64,000 bases of DNA from Cryphonectria parasitica EP155 (taxonomy: Eukaryota > Ascomycota > Sordariomycetes > Diaporthales > Cryphonectriaceae): assembly GCF_011745365.1 (NCBI RefSeq), contig NW_024468909.1, positions 1,736,001-1,800,000 of the forward strand, read 5' to 3'. The notes under the pieces are model-generated. The model did not search any database, was not told the DNA's origin, and saw nothing but the letters and a program-made list of their open reading frames with translations. This document shows, piece after piece, positions 60,801 to 64,000 of the stretch; positions within the stretch are counted from its first letter, which is position 1; each line of letters opens with the position of its first letter. The translations under genes were made by a program, and so were the position numbers.

Positions 60801-62615
60801 GAGGATGACCTGCATGATGGCGTTGACCACGGTCGAAGACTTGTCGCCCCAGATGCGTTGGTAGGCTCGCTTGGTATTGAGGCCGATCTGTTGCCGGACG
60901 GTGATGGTGTAAGGTGACTTGGGGTGAGCATGCCTTGCCTGTCTCTGCTGCTTGTTGGTTCGGAACTGCTGCAGTGTCGGGTTGTTGTTGTTGTTGTTGT
61001 TGTTATTATTATTATTATCACTATTAGTATGATGATGATGATTTCGGTTGTGCTCGGAAGGCAGGGCGTATGTCGTTGCGTGAGCCGTGATGCCTTGTTG
61101 GAGCGCATGGTATTCTGGTGATGCACGCCAGTATCTCTCAAAGTCTTCTGGGGTGCGTGGCACGCTTCCCTCCATGCCTAGACGGGCTTTTCGCTCCGCT
61201 GGGTTGGTCACCGATGTGAGAAAGTCGCCTGTGGTCTGTCGTGGTGGGCAATACCAGCCCTGCCTCTCGAAGAAGGCCTTGGCTTCTTTTGCCGGTCCGA
61301 AATAGATCTGTCTGCCCTCGTACAAGATTGTTGCCTTGTCGAAGAGGTCGTATATAGCCTGACTGGCCTGATAGATGGCAATTGCATGGGTGGCACTGAA
61401 GATGTCGCTCATGACACGCAATGTCCGGACAAACTTGAGGGCAGTGGCCGAGTCCAGTCCTCGGGTGCTGTAATGATGAGTTAGCTATCCATGAGCCCGC
61501 TTCTTGAATACCGCAAGATATATTCTAGGTGAAAAAACATGACATACCTGTTATCCCATGCGGCAAAAGGTGATCCAGCAAGCATCATTTCCGCTATACT
61601 GACACGCTTCCTCTCACCACCCGAAACGCCCCTCACAAAATCGTTGCCGACCTTGGTATTGTACGTGTGTGACAGGCCGCAGACGGCCATGGTCACCTGT
61701 GTCATGAGCTTGTAGAACTCCTGCCGACCCATGCCGTTGATGCGGTGCGAGGGCGTCCGACACGCTGCGGCGAATTCCAGCGTCTGGCCCACGGTGAGGT
61801 GAGGGAAGTGCTTGTCGACCTCCTGGTTGTAAATGACCTCGCCCTTGAACTCCTTCTTCATCTCGGGCTGCGAAATGCCGTCGTAGCTGATGGTGGACTT
61901 GCTGTCAAGTTTTAAGCCCTTCAACTCGCCGCACATGGTCTTGAGCAGGGTGCTGCAGCCAGAGCCCGGCCGGCCGAGAACGATGAGCAGCTCTCCGCTC
62001 TGAAGGAGGCCGTTGAAGTCATGTAGGATTCTTTTGGGCGTCTTCTTTCCCAGGTGGACCAGTTTGCCAGGAGCCAGTGGTCCTCGCAGGACTGATCCGA
62101 CGGTGTTTTGTAGTTGGACTGCGTCTCCCGTGCCGGATACGGAGAGATTCTCGAACATGATACCGGTCCGGGCAGATGAGATGCCCTCTCGCTCGAGTTG
62201 TCGGACGAAGCTTTGAACCCCTGCTTGTTGTGTGAGCACAGTACTTTCACACTTGAGGGGGCTGAATCATTGGGAGAGACTGACATTTGTAAGGGTTGAA
62301 GTTTGGGTTGTCAGGCTTCATCTCTGGAGCGTCGCTGGGGATCGTGATGACCTGGTGAAGTCTTGAGGGATCTTCATCTGCACCTGCGCGCGAGGCCGTT
62401 CGTGACAAGCCTGTGGCGATCCTGTGCAGCTCTCTCCTGTCGGATTCATCGATCAAGCCTCTGTCGACAACGGAGCTGTCTGACTGTTCCACTGCTGTGC
62501 CTGAACCCGAGGCTGAAACCGAATCATCGATTTCGTCCAGGTGCTCATACAAATCATTGTCACCTTGGAGACGTGCGTCGTCCACAGGTGACGAGGCTGT
62601 GTTTTCTTTCTCCAT
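57808..62615 (-). CDS. PDR-type full-length ABC transporter (ABCG, Cdr1/Pdr5-like)
   Basis: Predicted plasma-membrane multidrug or lipid efflux pump. Exons 62615-62285, 62220-61548, 61467-59591 and 59501-57808 give 1524 residues in (NBD-TMD)2 order. NBD1 has Walker [13 protein letters not shown], signature [10 protein letters not shown], the degenerate Walker B AAWDN completed across intron 2 by [11 protein letters not shown], and Tyr in place of the switch His (AIAIYQASQ), all normal for the PDR type. NBD2 has Walker [13 protein letters not shown], the degenerate signature [12 protein letters not shown], Walker [14 protein letters not shown] and switch CTIHQPSA. Each half ends in six helices, with the PDR-type outer loop containing [11 protein letters not shown] in half one. 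A poly-Asn tract lies between NBD1 and the first helices. Substrates are unknown. No cluster or regulator is adjacent. Confidence 0.95.
60981..61018. repeat. (GTT)n(ATT)n repeat encoding poly-Asn in the ABC transporter
   Basis: On the coding strand this reads AAT/AAC asparagine codons: about twelve Asn in the linker between NBD1 and the first membrane domain, next to a His-rich stretch. It probably varies in length between strains. Confidence 0.85.
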
Positions 62616-64000
62616 GCTGGAATTATGAGAATTCCAGACTCTAGGGTCCAAATCAGGAAGATTGGAAGAAAAAAACACCAAACACACGCACACACACACA
62701 CACACAAAAACAGAGGAAGGAAAAAGGAGAGAGAAAAAGGATGCCTGGATTTATTCCCTTTGTGAAATAATATTCACCAAGTTTGGCCAAGGCAGTCAGT
62801 CGTGCCGGTCCAGGGAGTAAATATATAAAAGATGAGGATGGAACGGTGATCAACCTCGACCCGGAGACCGCCAAGAAAAAGAGAAAAGCATCTGCACTCC
62901 CCTCAGCTCTCCGAGAAAAGACGGAGTTAGGTAAACATTCGTCATTCACAATGCGCTGCGGATTACTGAAGGGCCCGGCTAAGACAGCCTGGTGCACCGG
63001 ATCTGATAAAGTTCATGAGCTACTGTACTTTAAGCCGTCCATCTCGATAGTTGGTCGTTTACGGACGGGGGTCTCGGGCCCGTTTCTATTTGCAACCCAC
63101 TGCATACGTACGGAGCAAAATAGCATAATACAGGCAGGCCAAACCCGACGGGCTCTCGGGGTAATGCATAGTAAATGAGCGACGAAGCTACCATACCAAT
63201 GGAAAAGACCGCACTATGCCTGAACTTTGTTTGTTTTGCGAGTCGTATTGGCGTAATGGTAAGCTCTGTTGGTTTGTTTGCCCTCAAGCCCCCTTTCCAT
63301 AGTCATTCCAGTTCTGTGTGAAGGGCTAGCGTTTAATATTTAGCCACAGCATAGCCCCAGATCCCTGGGACGGCCCCCCTGCTGACTCCGGCGCTCCGAA
63401 AGCGAGCGAAAGCGAGACACACACCTCGCAAATCTTTTGCGAAGGAGAGAAAGGCATTGTGGCCCCTAGATGTGAGCTAAACAGTTCCCGTAAAGTGGTC
63501 CAGACGGACTTAGGGGCTGGCATTAAGCAAAGAGCTACGAGGCTTCGTGTAACTAATTACTCAAAGTATGACTTTAGACGCATGCGTAAATGACGATCCA
63601 TTTTCGGTCTCTAGCGGGGATACGTGAAGTGCGCTTATGCAAAGTTCTCTGATCTCCTGTCATTTTCTTACGTGAACTTGTTTGAATATGTTGAGATGCG
63701 TTCGCTCACACACATATTCTTTTGGTTGTATATGAAAAGGTACGAAGTTGTTGAGCTGTCAGCTGTTCGCGAGAGAGCGTCCACCGGAACCTCATTTGAT
63801 TTACTTACACTAGCAAGAAGCAGTAAATGTGTATATAGGATAGCGGCCATTGGCTCAATAAAATTCAGTATACCTCATCATCATATATTAACAAGAGAAT
63901 ACCTTCTCACAGAGCCTATTCAAACTCCAAGAAACCTCGCTGCATACTGTTCAAAAGTCTCAGGCTCGTGGCCTGAGTACTTCTTCACATTGCCCGCCTC
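62616..64000. other. Upstream of the ABC transporter gene; no supportable gene to the window end
   Basis: This contains the presumed ABC-transporter promoter and leader, a (CA)n array at 62684-62705 and AT-rich sequence. Open frames up to about 130 codons near 62.8-63.2 kb have no recognisable family. A partial D-arm-like string near 63.25 kb is not a tRNA. A gene may start beyond 64000. Confidence 0.5.

Noticed and set aside
63240..63300. D-arm-like string TTGGCGTAATGGTAAGC, possible tRNA
   Set aside because: No anticodon arm, T-arm or acceptor stem can be built around it on either strand.

Overview
This 64 kb window is nuclear DNA of a filamentous ascomycete (Pezizomycotina, most likely a Sordariomycete; the genus cannot be fixed from the sequence). 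The case rests on short GT-AG introns (58-127 nt in most genes) with GTAAGT/GTATGT-type donors and CTAAC/CTGAC-type branch sites, pyrimidine-rich leaders, and a gene set typical of such fungi: RTA1-type and PDR-type proteins, a PMP47-type peroxisomal carrier, Sgf73, Nnf1 and a Ksp1/Ran1-type kinase. CpG-depleted non-coding islands resemble transposon relics changed by RIP or deamination.

Layout. 1-8070 has no supportable gene and many microsatellites. 8071-9403 (-) is a five-exon RTA1-family membrane protein. 9404-13720 is non-coding, with a CpG-poor island at about 11.23-12.6 kb and the leader of the next gene. 13721-15565 (+) is an NTF2-RRM-RGG protein of the G3BP type. 15566-21393 has no supportable gene. 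A compact block follows: a PH-domain protein (21394-22777 +), Nnf1 (23612-24589 -), NOSIP (25018-26277 +), a PMP47-like carrier (26408-27755 -), Sgf73 (28673-30329 -), Tim8 (32307-32680 +), RPL25/uL23 (33146-33982 -), Bmt2 (34310-35227 +), a short-chain dehydrogenase (35567-37210 -) and enolase-phosphatase E1 (37541-39376 -). A gene-poor stretch leads into a pyrimidine-rich leader and a Ksp1-like kinase (46326-48293 +). After another CpG-poor island come tRNA-Ser(AGA) (50522-50603 -), a vacuolar AVT-type amino-acid transporter (51853-54452 +), a METTL25-like methyltransferase (55008-56408 +), intron-containing tRNA-Trp(CCA) (57028-57112 +) and a full-length PDR-type ABC transporter (57808-62615 -). 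Nothing supportable is seen from 62616 to the end.

Most genes are unrelated housekeeping genes: kinetochore, SAGA, mitochondrial import, ribosome, rRNA methylation and methionine salvage. The clearest functional pairing is the divergent RPL25/BMT2 pair, where a 25S-binding ribosomal protein gene shares a 327-bp promoter with a 25S rRNA methyltransferase gene. NNF1/NOSIP is a second tight divergent pair. RTA1 and PDR proteins both act in membrane lipid or drug handling but lie about 50 kb apart and are not a cluster. I found no biosynthetic cluster, CRISPR array, intact transposon or clearly undescribed multi-gene system. The useful observations concern gene structure (tiny first exons, stop-free introns, long E1 introns, a frame-switching intron), tRNA features, CpG-depleted islands and repeats.

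Splice sites were set by hand from GT/AG signals, reading frame and remembered family conservation. They are predictions.
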